This document shows, one piece after another, positions 26,659 through 35,014 of a DNA stretch of 64,000 nucleotides. Location of the stretch: contig JADKDD010000002.1 of the NCBI GenBank assembly GCA_016718525.1, forward strand, positions 682,001 through 746,000. The letters run 5' to 3'. The translations under genes and the position numbers were made by a program. A model generated the notes under the pieces. The model searched no databases and had not been told where the DNA came from. It saw only the letters and a program-made list of their open reading frames with translations. The DNA is from Rhodocyclaceae bacterium. Its GTDB lineage: Bacteria; Pseudomonadota; Gammaproteobacteria; Burkholderiales; Rhodocyclaceae. Position 1 is the first letter of the stretch; each line of letters opens with the position of its first letter.

Positions 26659-28014
26659 ATGAGCAAACAAAGAAATCAGGTGCTGGAAATCGCCCAGCAA
26701 TGGATCACCGACAACCGCATTGAATATGTGCTGGCGCAGTTCGTCGACATTCATGGCGCCGCAAAGACCAAGATGGTGCCGGCGCGTCACCTTGACCTGA
26801 TCACCACCACCGGTGCAGGATTTTCCGGCTACGCAATCTGGGGCACCGGCATTCCGCGCAATGGCGGTGATTACTATGCGCGCGCCGATTTACCGACCTT
26901 GTCACTGGTGCCATGGCTGCCCGGCTATGCGCGCGTTGCCAGCGATGGTCACGTGCATGGCCAGCCGCACGCACTGTGTTCGCGTGTCCTGCTTAAAGCG
27001 CAGCTGGCGCGACTCGCCGAGCGCGGATGGACGTTTAACACCGGACTTGAACCCGAATTCACCTTGCTTAAACGCGATGGCAAGGGCGGCTACACCGCGG
27101 CCGACGATTTCGATGTGCTCGACAAAGCCAGCTACGACTACAAGGGCATGACGCGCCCGAACAACCGCCAGTTTCTGGAACGTGTCACCGCAGCCATGGC
27201 CGCGGTCGGTGCCGACGTGTATCAAATTGATCACGAAGACGCGACCGGTCAATACGAAATCAACTACGTCTATTCGGATGCGTTGGCCAGTGCCGACCGC
27301 TACATTTTCTTCAAGATGGCAGCCACCTTTGCTGCCGAAGAGCTCGGCATGTTGTGCAGTTTCATGCCCAAGCCCTTCGCCGATCGCGCCGGCAACGGTC
27401 TGCATTTTCATCTCTCGCTGGCTGATGCCGCGGGGGTAAATGTGATGGAGGACAAGACCGACAAAAATGGTTATGGCTTGAGCGAGCTCGGCTACCATTT
27501 TCTCGCCGGCATCCTGCATCACGCGCCTGCACTCACTGCGCTTTGTGCGCCAACAGTGAATAGCTATAAACGCCTAGTGGTCGGCAATTCTCTCTCCGGC
27601 GCAACCTGGGCACCGGCCTACATTGCCTATGGCGACAACCGCACCGTGCTGGCGCGCTGTCCGGGTGGGCGCATCGAATGGCGCCTGGCCGATGCGGGCG
27701 CAAATCCTTATCTGGTGACCGCCGGACTGATTGCCGCGGGGCTCGACGGTATTGATCGAAAGCTTAGCGTCGGGCAAAAATACGACGACGATTTATACGA
27801 CTACACGCCTGCGCAGATTGCTGCTGCGGGCATCAAGTGCGTGCCGCAACATCTGGGTGAAGCCGTCGACGCGCTGGTGGCCGATCAGGAATTGACCAGC
27901 GCTTTAGGGCCGGAATTCGTCGCCGAATTCGCGCGCCTCAAACGCATGGAATGGATTGAATATTTGCAGCATGTTTCGGATTGGGAAATGAAACGCTACG
28001 CGGACTTTTTCTAG
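26659..28014 (+). CDS. glnT: Type III glutamate--ammonia ligase-like protein (GlnT)
   Basis: A 451-residue glutamine synthetase superfamily protein. The N-terminal IEYVLAQFVDIHGAAKTKMVPARHL and catalytic-domain segments GLEPEFTLLKR, EDATGQYEINYVYSDAL, GNGLHFHLSL and YGDNRTVLARCPGGRIEWRLAD match the type III/GlnT group. Members include true glutamine synthetases and gamma-glutamyl-amine ligases, so it may make glutamine or glutamylate an amine linked to the adjacent omega-amino acid genes; this is not decided by sequence. It lies 80 bases after mmsA, same strand. Confidence 0.88.
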   Translation: MSKQRNQVLEIAQQWITDNRIEYVLAQFVDIHGAAKTKMVPARHLDLITTTGAGFSGYAIWGTGIPRNGGDYYARADLPTLSLVPWLPGYARVASDGHVHGQPHALCSRVLLKAQLARLAERGWTFNTGLEPEFTLLKRDGKGGYTAADDFDVLDKASYDYKGMTRPNNRQFLERVTAAMAAVGADVYQIDHEDATGQYEINYVYSDALASADRYIFFKMAATFAAEELGMLCSFMPKPFADRAGNGLHFHLSLADAAGVNVMEDKTDKNGYGLSELGYHFLAGILHHAPALTALCAPTVNSYKRLVVGNSLSGATWAPAYIAYGDNRTVLARCPGGRIEWRLADAGANPYLVTAGLIAAGLDGIDRKLSVGQKYDDDLYDYTPAQIAAAGIKCVPQHLGEAVDALVADQELTSALGPEFVAEFARLKRMEWIEYLQHVSDWEMKRYADFF

Positions 28015-28032
28015 CTTGCGTCTTCGCTACTA

Positions 28033-28055
28033 ACGGCGTCTCGCCAGCACCAACT
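28033..28055 (-). repeat. 23-bp dispersed repeat, copy 4 (left edge of the first defence island)
   Basis: ACGGCGTCTCGCC followed by AGCACCAACT, one mismatch to the consensus. It lies in the 78-base gap between the convergent glnT and the helicase gene, that is, at the left boundary of the 28-39 kb defence island. Confidence 0.8.
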
Positions 28056-28092
28056 GGCGAATTCGGCTCAGCGAATCAATTTGTCGAGTCGG

Positions 28093-30201
28093 TCAGAGTC
28101 TCAGATCATCCAGAAACTCGGATGCTGGTTCGACGCTGGTCACCAGCAAATGATCTCTCGCCCGCGTACAAGCGACGTAGAGCAAATGGCGCTCGGTGTC
28201 ATAAACCTCCTGTAAATCGGCATCGTCGCCGACGGTCTCGATGCGCTCTTGCAGCGGGATAACTTCGTCGTCGCAGGCCATCACCACCACGGCGCGAAAC
28301 TCCAGTCCCTTAGCCAGCGGCATGGTGCAGATAGCGACATGGTCACTGCGGGTCTCGACATGTTCATCGAGGATCTTGAAGGACAACCCTGCCGCATTAA
28401 CTGCGGCTACCGCACGGTCAATTTGCGTAGCAGAGCGGACGAACACACCGAACTCATGCGCTAGCACACCAGCCTTCGCCTGTTCTGCAATCCAGTTGCC
28501 GACGGCTAGCATCTCTTCCCTTTCGTCCTTGAATGTACGAATGATCGGCGGTGGGCCGTTGAACACAGAAACGGTGTCGCTACGGTCCTCGATATTGCCA
28601 TCCACGTCGGTGACCAATGGGCCAAGCAGGCGATCCGCCTGCTTGCGAATTTGGTGCGAGGTGCGGTAATTGATCCGCAATGTTCTTGAACGCCCGCGAA
28701 TGTCCACGCCAAGCGCCTTCCACGAAAACGGTTGCTGAAAAATTCGCTGGCCGAGATCGCCTGCGAAAAATAGCGCGTCAGGTCGCGCGTTGTCTCCAAC
28801 TCCACCCAAAGCAGCGAAAAACCGCAGATGGGCAAGGCTGATGTCCTGCGATTCATCGACCACGGCATAGTCAAAAAGTACGTTCTTGCCAGAAGAAATC
28901 ACCGTCGCCAAAGCGCTGAACATTTCGGCGCAGGTGATCAGCTTGCGCTCCCTCATTCCGACACGAATCCGCTCGAAGATAGACCACAGCAGTGCGCGCT
29001 GCGCTTCCGGCAATCGCGTCTTTCTGCCCAAGCGCACGACATCGCGATAAGCCTCCCAGTTTTGCAATTGCCAGGCATCGACGACCTGTTCCCATTCGGT
29101 AAGCAAAAATTGCAGGCCAAACTTGTGCTCACCGACAGTATCCGCCGCCGCTTTCAGTAATTCACGAACCGTCGCGCGGCTGGCAATCGTCACTGTTTGA
29201 TTTTTTGCCACGTGCGATTTGTAAAGCCGCAAGCCGATAGCGTTAATCGAATGCACGTCAATGCGTTCCGTCAAACGCGGCTCTTTGCCCAACAGCCGCT
29301 TCAGCTTGGTGTGCAGCGCACTCGCCAGCGTGTCGGTGAATGTCGTCAGCAGCACACGAGCATTGGGATGTGTGCGCGCCAGATGGGCAGCGCGATGCAG
29401 CGCCACAATGGTCTTGCCCGTACCCGCCGAACCGGAAACACGCGCCGGGCCGCTGTAGTCGCGCTCTACCCATTGCCGCTGCTCGGGATGCAGAAAAACC
29501 GTCCATTTCTCCCAAGGGAAATCGAGGGCGGACTGCAGTTCCTCCACGTTGCTCATCACACGGAAACGACGTTGCGCATCGGGGTGATCGAAGGGATTCG
29601 TGGTTGCCGTCGGCGGTGTTTGCATACGCGGCTTGCCGCCTGTCGCCAACTCCAGCAGCGCTTCCGCCGCTTCGGCGGGCAGGTCCTCGATCAGGACTAG
29701 AAGTGTGTCCTCGGTCGCCTGCTTCACGTCGGCCAGCCATTCGGCGGGTACGCCGTAGCCGAGCAATTTATCATCGGCCGTGTTGGCGAATAGCGGCATC
29801 AATACGGGGGCGGCCTTTGGTGGCAAAACAAGCTCGGCCTGCACATACACCGGACGCACAATTTCCTGCACCGTCTCGCGTATCACCACCAATTGCGCAG
29901 CGCCGGTCCGGGGGTGGGTTTCCAACTTGCGCCGTTCGGCCCAGTCGTAGGCTTTGTCGTGGTGATCGACATAGCAAAGTAGCAAGCTCGCGTCGCTCTT
30001 GTGCACAATCAAGCGGATATCGCTGCCGACCCGCACCGACCAAAAATTCTTGTCCTTGGCGCGGTCAAGCTTGTGAAAACTATGCCCCGGATTCGCCGGA
30101 TTCAGTTGCAGATCGAAGGCAGTGGTCTTCGCCAGCTTCTGCTCCTCGCCGCCGAGTTTGGCGAGGCTGTCGGTGAAGGTGTCGGCGATGAGGAATTGCA
30201 T
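28093..30201 (-). CDS. UvrD-like helicase with RelE-like N-terminal domain
   Basis: A 702-residue protein. Residues 1-90 look like a RelE/ParE-fold toxin-like domain (FDLQLNPANPGHSFHKLDRAKDKNFWSVRVGSDIRLIVHK). After a linker comes a superfamily 1 helicase: Walker A SGSAGTGKTIVALH near residue 259, Walker B VVDESQDISLAHLRF near 447, NYRTSHQIRKQAD, KGLEFRAVVVMACDDEVIP, and the C-terminal YVACTRARDHLLV. It should move along DNA or RNA; the RelE-like part probably binds nucleic acid rather than acting as a free toxin. It starts 21 bases after the AAA-DUF4435 gene, so the two are in one operon, an order like gajA-gajB of Gabija, but the partner differs. Confidence 0.85.
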   Translation of the reverse strand: MQFLIADTFTDSLAKLGGEEQKLAKTTAFDLQLNPANPGHSFHKLDRAKDKNFWSVRVGSDIRLIVHKSDASLLLCYVDHHDKAYDWAERRKLETHPRTGAAQLVVIRETVQEIVRPVYVQAELVLPPKAAPVLMPLFANTADDKLLGYGVPAEWLADVKQATEDTLLVLIEDLPAEAAEALLELATGGKPRMQTPPTATTNPFDHPDAQRRFRVMSNVEELQSALDFPWEKWTVFLHPEQRQWVERDYSGPARVSGSAGTGKTIVALHRAAHLARTHPNARVLLTTFTDTLASALHTKLKRLLGKEPRLTERIDVHSINAIGLRLYKSHVAKNQTVTIASRATVRELLKAAADTVGEHKFGLQFLLTEWEQVVDAWQLQNWEAYRDVVRLGRKTRLPEAQRALLWSIFERIRVGMRERKLITCAEMFSALATVISSGKNVLFDYAVVDESQDISLAHLRFFAALGGVGDNARPDALFFAGDLGQRIFQQPFSWKALGVDIRGRSRTLRINYRTSHQIRKQADRLLGPLVTDVDGNIEDRSDTVSVFNGPPPIIRTFKDEREEMLAVGNWIAEQAKAGVLAHEFGVFVRSATQIDRAVAAVNAAGLSFKILDEHVETRSDHVAICTMPLAKGLEFRAVVVMACDDEVIPLQERIETVGDDADLQEVYDTERHLLYVACTRARDHLLVTSVEPASEFLDDLRL

Positions 30202-30222
30202 TCGACTGAAGAAACGACGGGG

Positions 30223-32160
30223 TTATAACGAACTCAAATATGAGCGAAATTCAGTCAACTCATCGGACAGTTGAGCGCCTTCACGCTCCCAAACCGAAAA
30301 TGAAGCCAAAATCATTGATTGTGGGCCAGAAAAGCCCGCACTACGGGCAACGCCGTTCAACACCTGTTTGCCCTCACAGACCTTCCAGAATTCTTTTTCT
30401 TCGCGTTTGCGTGCATATGATTTCAAGCTTAGATCAAGTATGGATTTAAATTTTTGCGAGTCTTCTTGGCTATATTTACAGCTATCCACAACGCTCAGTA
30501 TTGCTGTATCACGATCAGCATCGATTTGTGCCCATGTGAGCGATTTTGCTGTCTCCTTTGTGGATGATGGTAGTTCGGGCAATGATCTTGCATTTCGTGT
30601 ACTCATGGCGTGCTGAAATATCCAACTTCCTGCGCGCGTATCTGCGGCTTCGCGGACAAGATCGATTGGCGCCGGGTCATCTAACCCATTCTGTTTCAAT
30701 AGAACAGCAAGTGTCTCGGGGTGGAGGAAGAAATTCTCTACTTCATGAACAGGAAGGACGAAAACGCCGTTTGCGTTGTGTAGGGCGCTCGCGTCTGCAT
30801 CCGAACGGAAATCTCGATCGACGATGCCGCCAATGCGAATCCCGGTCTCTGTGTCGTTGGTCAATGACTTGATGGCCGCAACACGACGGAGCACTTCATT
30901 ACAAGAACCACACTCCATAAACCTTACATTCTGCGGGAGGCCAGCGAGTTTACGGAACCGTTCTCGTTCTCCCACACCTTCCTCTCCTTCAATAAATACA
31001 AAAAGGAGCAGTGAAATCGAAAATGCGGGTGTCCCAACCGCGCGAGAAAGCGCCGATAGGATGGGGCGACTGTCGAGCCTAGCGAGTCCGTCGACCTTGC
31101 GAGTTTCCTCATTTCTCTCTAGAACGAACGTCGCCTGTTGCCCAGCAGCCTCAACAGCTTCAAGAGAATGCGTGGCAAGCCATACTTGGCCGATTGAAAC
31201 GGTACTTGTCAGATAAGCAACCCATGTTCTTATCAGGTCGGCATTGAGATGAAGTTCAGGTTCGTCAAGCAGAAAGAGTCCTTGGCGAAGCCCGAATCGA
31301 TCAATCTGCCCGACTAGGAATGCAATTTCCCGCTCGCCACCACTGAGTTGGTCAAAGGAAAGTTCAAGACCGGTGGTATCAAAGAGTAACGTCCGCTTTT
31401 TCGAATCGATCCCGGTAAAGAGCACATGTGGCAAGACTTTTTGAAGTGAGGATGCATATCCTTCAAAATGGTCTTCAAACTCAGGAGGTTTTGCGTCAAG
31501 CTTCCTTGACCGTCGAATATTCTGCATAAGCCGAGTCCCGGACTGATTCTCCTGCGCCAGAAAATACTTTATCCATTCGTCGTACAACGTTGTTGTCGTT
31601 CTAAATGATCGACCTCGGGTAAATTCGGTTCCCTCCCATTCAGTTTCGTAGGCCTGCGCGATTTCATGGATATTGATATTCTTTTTTGGATATGCGCGGT
31701 CAGCGTCGAGGGAGAGAAAGTACACGTCTTTGGATTGTTGCAGTCGACTAACAACGCGTTTAGCAAACTGAATACTTTGGTTTGCGTCGGCTATGCCCCC
31801 TGCGGTAATTGTGCTGTGACTACCGTTAGGAAGATTTCGATCCTGAATCGTAAGCGTGCGATCCCATTCTTGAAAAGCCGGTTCTGAGGTGAGACTCTGA
31901 TCGACCAAATCGCTGATGCCTTCAGCCAAATAAAATTGCAGATAGAAGTCGTGCGGGTCTGAAAACGGATCGCCGCGCGGAAGTTCAATGCCCTGTGATA
32001 ATCCAAGTCGGTGGGCGCAGGCTGCAATTAGCTCCAATAGGTGGCTTTTCCCGGTACCGTTCGCGCCGACAACACAAACTAGGCTGGTATCGTCATCAAG
32101 CTGGAGTTCAATATCCTCGAAGTGCCGCCACTTGCCTATTCTGATATTTCTAATTCGCAT
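30223..32160 (-). CDS. AAA ATPase-DUF4435 fusion (merged PARIS-like)
   Basis: A 645-residue two-part protein. The first part is an ABC-like AAA ATPase: Walker A VVGANGTGKSHLLELIA near residue 34, signature LSGGEREIAFL near 272, Walker B GLFLLDEPELHLNADLI near 297. The second part has TOPRIM/DUF4435 features: VFIEGEEG near 390, GGIVDRDF near 446 and LPVHEVENFFLHPE near 473. In the PARIS anti-phage system AriA is such an ATPase and AriB a DUF4435 TOPRIM nuclease, and fused forms are known. The gene is visibly more A+T-rich than its neighbours. It has AGGAAGGGG before its ATG and starts 20 bases after the methyltransferase. An OLD-like ATPase of Gabija type is the alternative, but the DUF4435 features favour PARIS. 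Confidence 0.82.
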   Translation of the reverse strand: MRIRNIRIGKWRHFEDIELQLDDDTSLVCVVGANGTGKSHLLELIAACAHRLGLSQGIELPRGDPFSDPHDFYLQFYLAEGISDLVDQSLTSEPAFQEWDRTLTIQDRNLPNGSHSTITAGGIADANQSIQFAKRVVSRLQQSKDVYFLSLDADRAYPKKNINIHEIAQAYETEWEGTEFTRGRSFRTTTTLYDEWIKYFLAQENQSGTRLMQNIRRSRKLDAKPPEFEDHFEGYASSLQKVLPHVLFTGIDSKKRTLLFDTTGLELSFDQLSGGEREIAFLVGQIDRFGLRQGLFLLDEPELHLNADLIRTWVAYLTSTVSIGQVWLATHSLEAVEAAGQQATFVLERNEETRKVDGLARLDSRPILSALSRAVGTPAFSISLLLFVFIEGEEGVGERERFRKLAGLPQNVRFMECGSCNEVLRRVAAIKSLTNDTETGIRIGGIVDRDFRSDADASALHNANGVFVLPVHEVENFFLHPETLAVLLKQNGLDDPAPIDLVREAADTRAGSWIFQHAMSTRNARSLPELPSSTKETAKSLTWAQIDADRDTAILSVVDSCKYSQEDSQKFKSILDLSLKSYARKREEKEFWKVCEGKQVLNGVARSAGFSGPQSMILASFSVWEREGAQLSDELTEFRSYLSSL

Positions 32161-32180
32161 CTCATCGCCCCTTCCTGCGA

Positions 32181-35012
32181 TCAGTTGACCCGAAACACCT
32201 TCATCACCTCATCCCCCAGATGATTGATGACCTTCACCGCGATCCGACCGTTCTTCGGTTTTGGAAATGCGCGTGAGGTATCGCTGTTCAATGTCGCCCA
32301 TGCTTCCTGATCAATCTCGGCTTTTAGTGTGGTCTTTAGTGCGCTATACGGGTCGTTGGCGCCGAGGAAATAGGCTTGGCGGACGAAGAAACTTTCTTCG
32401 TTGTAGTCGGTGTCGATGAACCAGCACGCGATGCCGTCGGGGCCGTCGCTGACGACTTCGCCGGTTTGGGGTTTGAAGACATCGACGCCGTTCACTTTCA
32501 CGCGCAGCTTGCCATCGGCTTCGGGCAGTAAATCAATGTCCGGCTCGCCGAAGATAACGAAGAGGTTGCCCTTGCCGGTGTTCTTCAAATCCTCGGCCAT
32601 GTGCAGGTCGGCGTTCATGCGCGCCTTGAGCACGGGGAGTTTGCCGAGCTTGGCGAATTCTGTGGTGTGGGCTTCGTAGTTGAAGGCGCAGGCGATGAGC
32701 ACGTCGAAGCCTGCATCGGCGGCTTCGCGGGCAGCGGCGACGAGGTCGGCGCGTTGTACGGTGCCGAATTCCGGGCCGATGAAAATGGCTGCGCGTTTTT
32801 CGTTACTCGACGGCGTGTCGCCAGCACCAACTGACGAATTGGCTTCGCCTTCGATGTAGCGGCCTTCGGCGCAGACCAGATCGCCCGGCCATGCGGTGAG
32901 TGCAGTGAAATTAATTCGTCCGTCCTTGTGCGCTTGCTGCACGCCAGCGGTTTTCAGATTGGCCAAAATCATTTGCGGGAAGGATTGTCTGGCGCCGTAG
33001 TCGGCGTCCGGTTCATTCGCCGCGTCGATCAATTCATCGTTCTCGTCGACGCCGAGCATGCGGTGAGGCGAGAGGCTTTCGACGGTGAATGGCCCGGCGA
33101 CGCGGACGCATTTCTTGTTGTCGTAGGGTTTGTCGTAGAGGTATTCGAATTCAGCTTTAGCGGCAATCGATGCGTCGATTTCTTTCTGTCTTGCGATGCG
33201 ATCCTGCCACCAGGACGCGTGCGCCAAGCTGGCTTTGGTCGACCAGCCATTGCCGGCTTCGCGTGGAATTTCCCATTCCTCCCAACGCTTGCCAAGCTCG
33301 TCGTTGAGTATTTTTCTTGCCGGTTCGAGTTCCTGCTGCCACTTGTCCCAGATGACATCAATCTCTGCGTTACGGGCGATGGAACTGAGCATGATGTGCG
33401 GCACACGTTCATAGACGAAGCCGTGACGGATATTGCCCTGCACGGGCTGCATACTCGGTGCGCTGCGGGTGACTTCGGCTTCCTTCATCTGCCCTTCGCG
33501 TGAATCGGCCAACAGATAAAACGGATAGCGCGCACCCATGATGCGGGCACGTGCCAGCGCCAGCGCGACACGCGAAGTGTCGATGGTGATCCAGCGGCGA
33601 CCCCACTGCTCGGCGACGGTAGCAGTCGTACCAGAACCGCAGGTGGGGTCAAGTACGAGGTCGCCGGGGTCAGTTGACATCAAAATGCAGCGCTCAATAA
33701 CTGTCGTTGCTGTCTGGACAACATAAAGTTTGTCGTAGGAAAATCCAGAATGTCCGGTGTCTTTCCAAACATCGTGGAGTGGTGAAACAGGATAGTCATC
33801 GAAGAAGCGAACATAGTTGAGCGTATTTGTAGTCCCGTAAATTCTGCTCGCTCGCGATGCGCGCCTCAAGCCCGCTGGGTAATTTGGCTTCCAATGGCTG
33901 CTCTTTGTGGGGTTGTATTCCCGGCCTTCAAACTCAAAGGGCGTTGGCTCAGTCGTTGCTCCTTGGCCGCACATATCGCTGATGCGAAAAATACGACCAT
34001 CAGGCAAAGACTCGGGTGCGTTTGCAAGCTCTTGGGCAGTAAGCCGCCGACGAACACCGACGCCGATTTCAATATTCTTATAGGCACTCCCTTCTTCATC
34101 GGCTCCTCCCTTAGCGAGGAAGAGCTGCCGATGTTTCTTCGCCTCTACATTCTTTGAATACCAAAGGACATAATCACCGATGCGAGTAAGTCCAGTTGTC
34201 GCAAGCCCGCCGGTCGTCTGAAAATAGATCGTGTTTTGGTAGTTAGCCTCCCCAAAAACCTCATCCATCACCGCCCGAACCCGATGCACATTCTCATCAC
34301 CAATCTGCACAAAGATCGATCCCGAATCTGTCAATAAATCTCGCGCCACGGTAAGTCGGTCGCGCAGATAAGTCAGGTAGGAATGAATGCCATCGCGCCA
34401 GGTATCTCGGAACGCTTTGACCTGTTCCGGCTCGCGGGTGATGTGTCCAGCGTTGCCGTCTTTCACGTCGCGGCTGGTGGTGCTCCACTGAAAATTGCTG
34501 TTGAATTTGATGCCATAGGGCGGATCGAAATAGATGCACTGCACCTTGCCGCGCAGGCCCTCGCGCTCGGCGAGGCTGGCCATCACCTGCAATGAATCGC
34601 CGAGAATCATGCGGTTGGACCAGTTCTGGTCGTGCTGGTAGAACTCGGTTTTGTCCGCGCCCTTGGGGATGCCGTTGAAGTCGGCGAACAGGTCGGCTGT
34701 CGTCTGCCCGGCGTCGTGTTCGCGCTCTTTGGTCTCGCGCAGCAGGTCGTCGATCAGCGCCTTGGGGTGCACTTTTTCCTGGATGTAGAGCGGCGGCGCG
34801 TGGACCACGAGATCGGACCAGTCCTGCTCGTCCTTGCCACGCCAGACCAATTGCGGATCAAGGTCGGTATTGCGCGGGTAGCGAACTTTTTTCGGGTCCT
34901 GTTGTTCCTTGTCGAGCACGGACTGATATTCCGCAGTCGGAATGTTCTTGCGCGTCGCCTCGTCGTGCTTGAGGGTTTCGACGGTTTTGGTGGTGGGAGG
35001 TTTTTTGGCCAT
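32181..35012 (-). CDS. Type III-like site-specific DNA methyltransferase (Mod)
   Basis: A 943-residue DNA methyltransferase. DPPYGIKF near residue 162 precedes DPTCGSGTTATVAEQWGRRW near 455, the motif order of beta-class N6-adenine/N4-cytosine enzymes, as in type III Mod. Long N- and C-terminal parts presumably read the DNA site. The ATG at 35012 lies two bases after the Fic stop, with GGAAAG inside the fic 3' end. Residues about 724-737 (NSSVGAGDTPSSN) come from the 23-bp repeat and look like an insertion between two conserved blocks. Its restriction partner is the helicase-nuclease at 36323-39373. Confidence 0.92.
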   Translation of the reverse strand: MAKKPPTTKTVETLKHDEATRKNIPTAEYQSVLDKEQQDPKKVRYPRNTDLDPQLVWRGKDEQDWSDLVVHAPPLYIQEKVHPKALIDDLLRETKEREHDAGQTTADLFADFNGIPKGADKTEFYQHDQNWSNRMILGDSLQVMASLAEREGLRGKVQCIYFDPPYGIKFNSNFQWSTTSRDVKDGNAGHITREPEQVKAFRDTWRDGIHSYLTYLRDRLTVARDLLTDSGSIFVQIGDENVHRVRAVMDEVFGEANYQNTIYFQTTGGLATTGLTRIGDYVLWYSKNVEAKKHRQLFLAKGGADEEGSAYKNIEIGVGVRRRLTAQELANAPESLPDGRIFRISDMCGQGATTEPTPFEFEGREYNPTKSSHWKPNYPAGLRRASRASRIYGTTNTLNYVRFFDDYPVSPLHDVWKDTGHSGFSYDKLYVVQTATTVIERCILMSTDPGDLVLDPTCGSGTTATVAEQWGRRWITIDTSRVALALARARIMGARYPFYLLADSREGQMKEAEVTRSAPSMQPVQGNIRHGFVYERVPHIMLSSIARNAEIDVIWDKWQQELEPARKILNDELGKRWEEWEIPREAGNGWSTKASLAHASWWQDRIARQKEIDASIAAKAEFEYLYDKPYDNKKCVRVAGPFTVESLSPHRMLGVDENDELIDAANEPDADYGARQSFPQMILANLKTAGVQQAHKDGRINFTALTAWPGDLVCAEGRYIEGEANSSVGAGDTPSSNEKRAAIFIGPEFGTVQRADLVAAAREAADAGFDVLIACAFNYEAHTTEFAKLGKLPVLKARMNADLHMAEDLKNTGKGNLFVIFGEPDIDLLPEADGKLRVKVNGVDVFKPQTGEVVSDGPDGIACWFIDTDYNEESFFVRQAYFLGANDPYSALKTTLKAEIDQEAWATLNSDTSRAFPKPKNGRIAVKVINHLGDEVMKVFRVN
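32810..32832 (-). repeat. 23-bp dispersed repeat, copy 5 (inside the methyltransferase)
   Basis: Exact match: ACGGCGTGTCGCC followed by AGCACCAACT on the plus strand, so the coding strand reads the other orientation and gives SVGAGDTP in frame. The flanking bases CGACGAATT-like after the core also match other copies, extending the similarity to about 31 bases. Confidence 0.85.
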
Positions 35013-35014
35013 GA

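Noticed and set aside
30201..30223. Calling the AAA plus UvrD pair Gabija
   Set aside because: The ATPase carries DUF4435-like features rather than the GajA OLD TOPRIM layout, and the helicase has an added RelE-like domain; only the order is alike.
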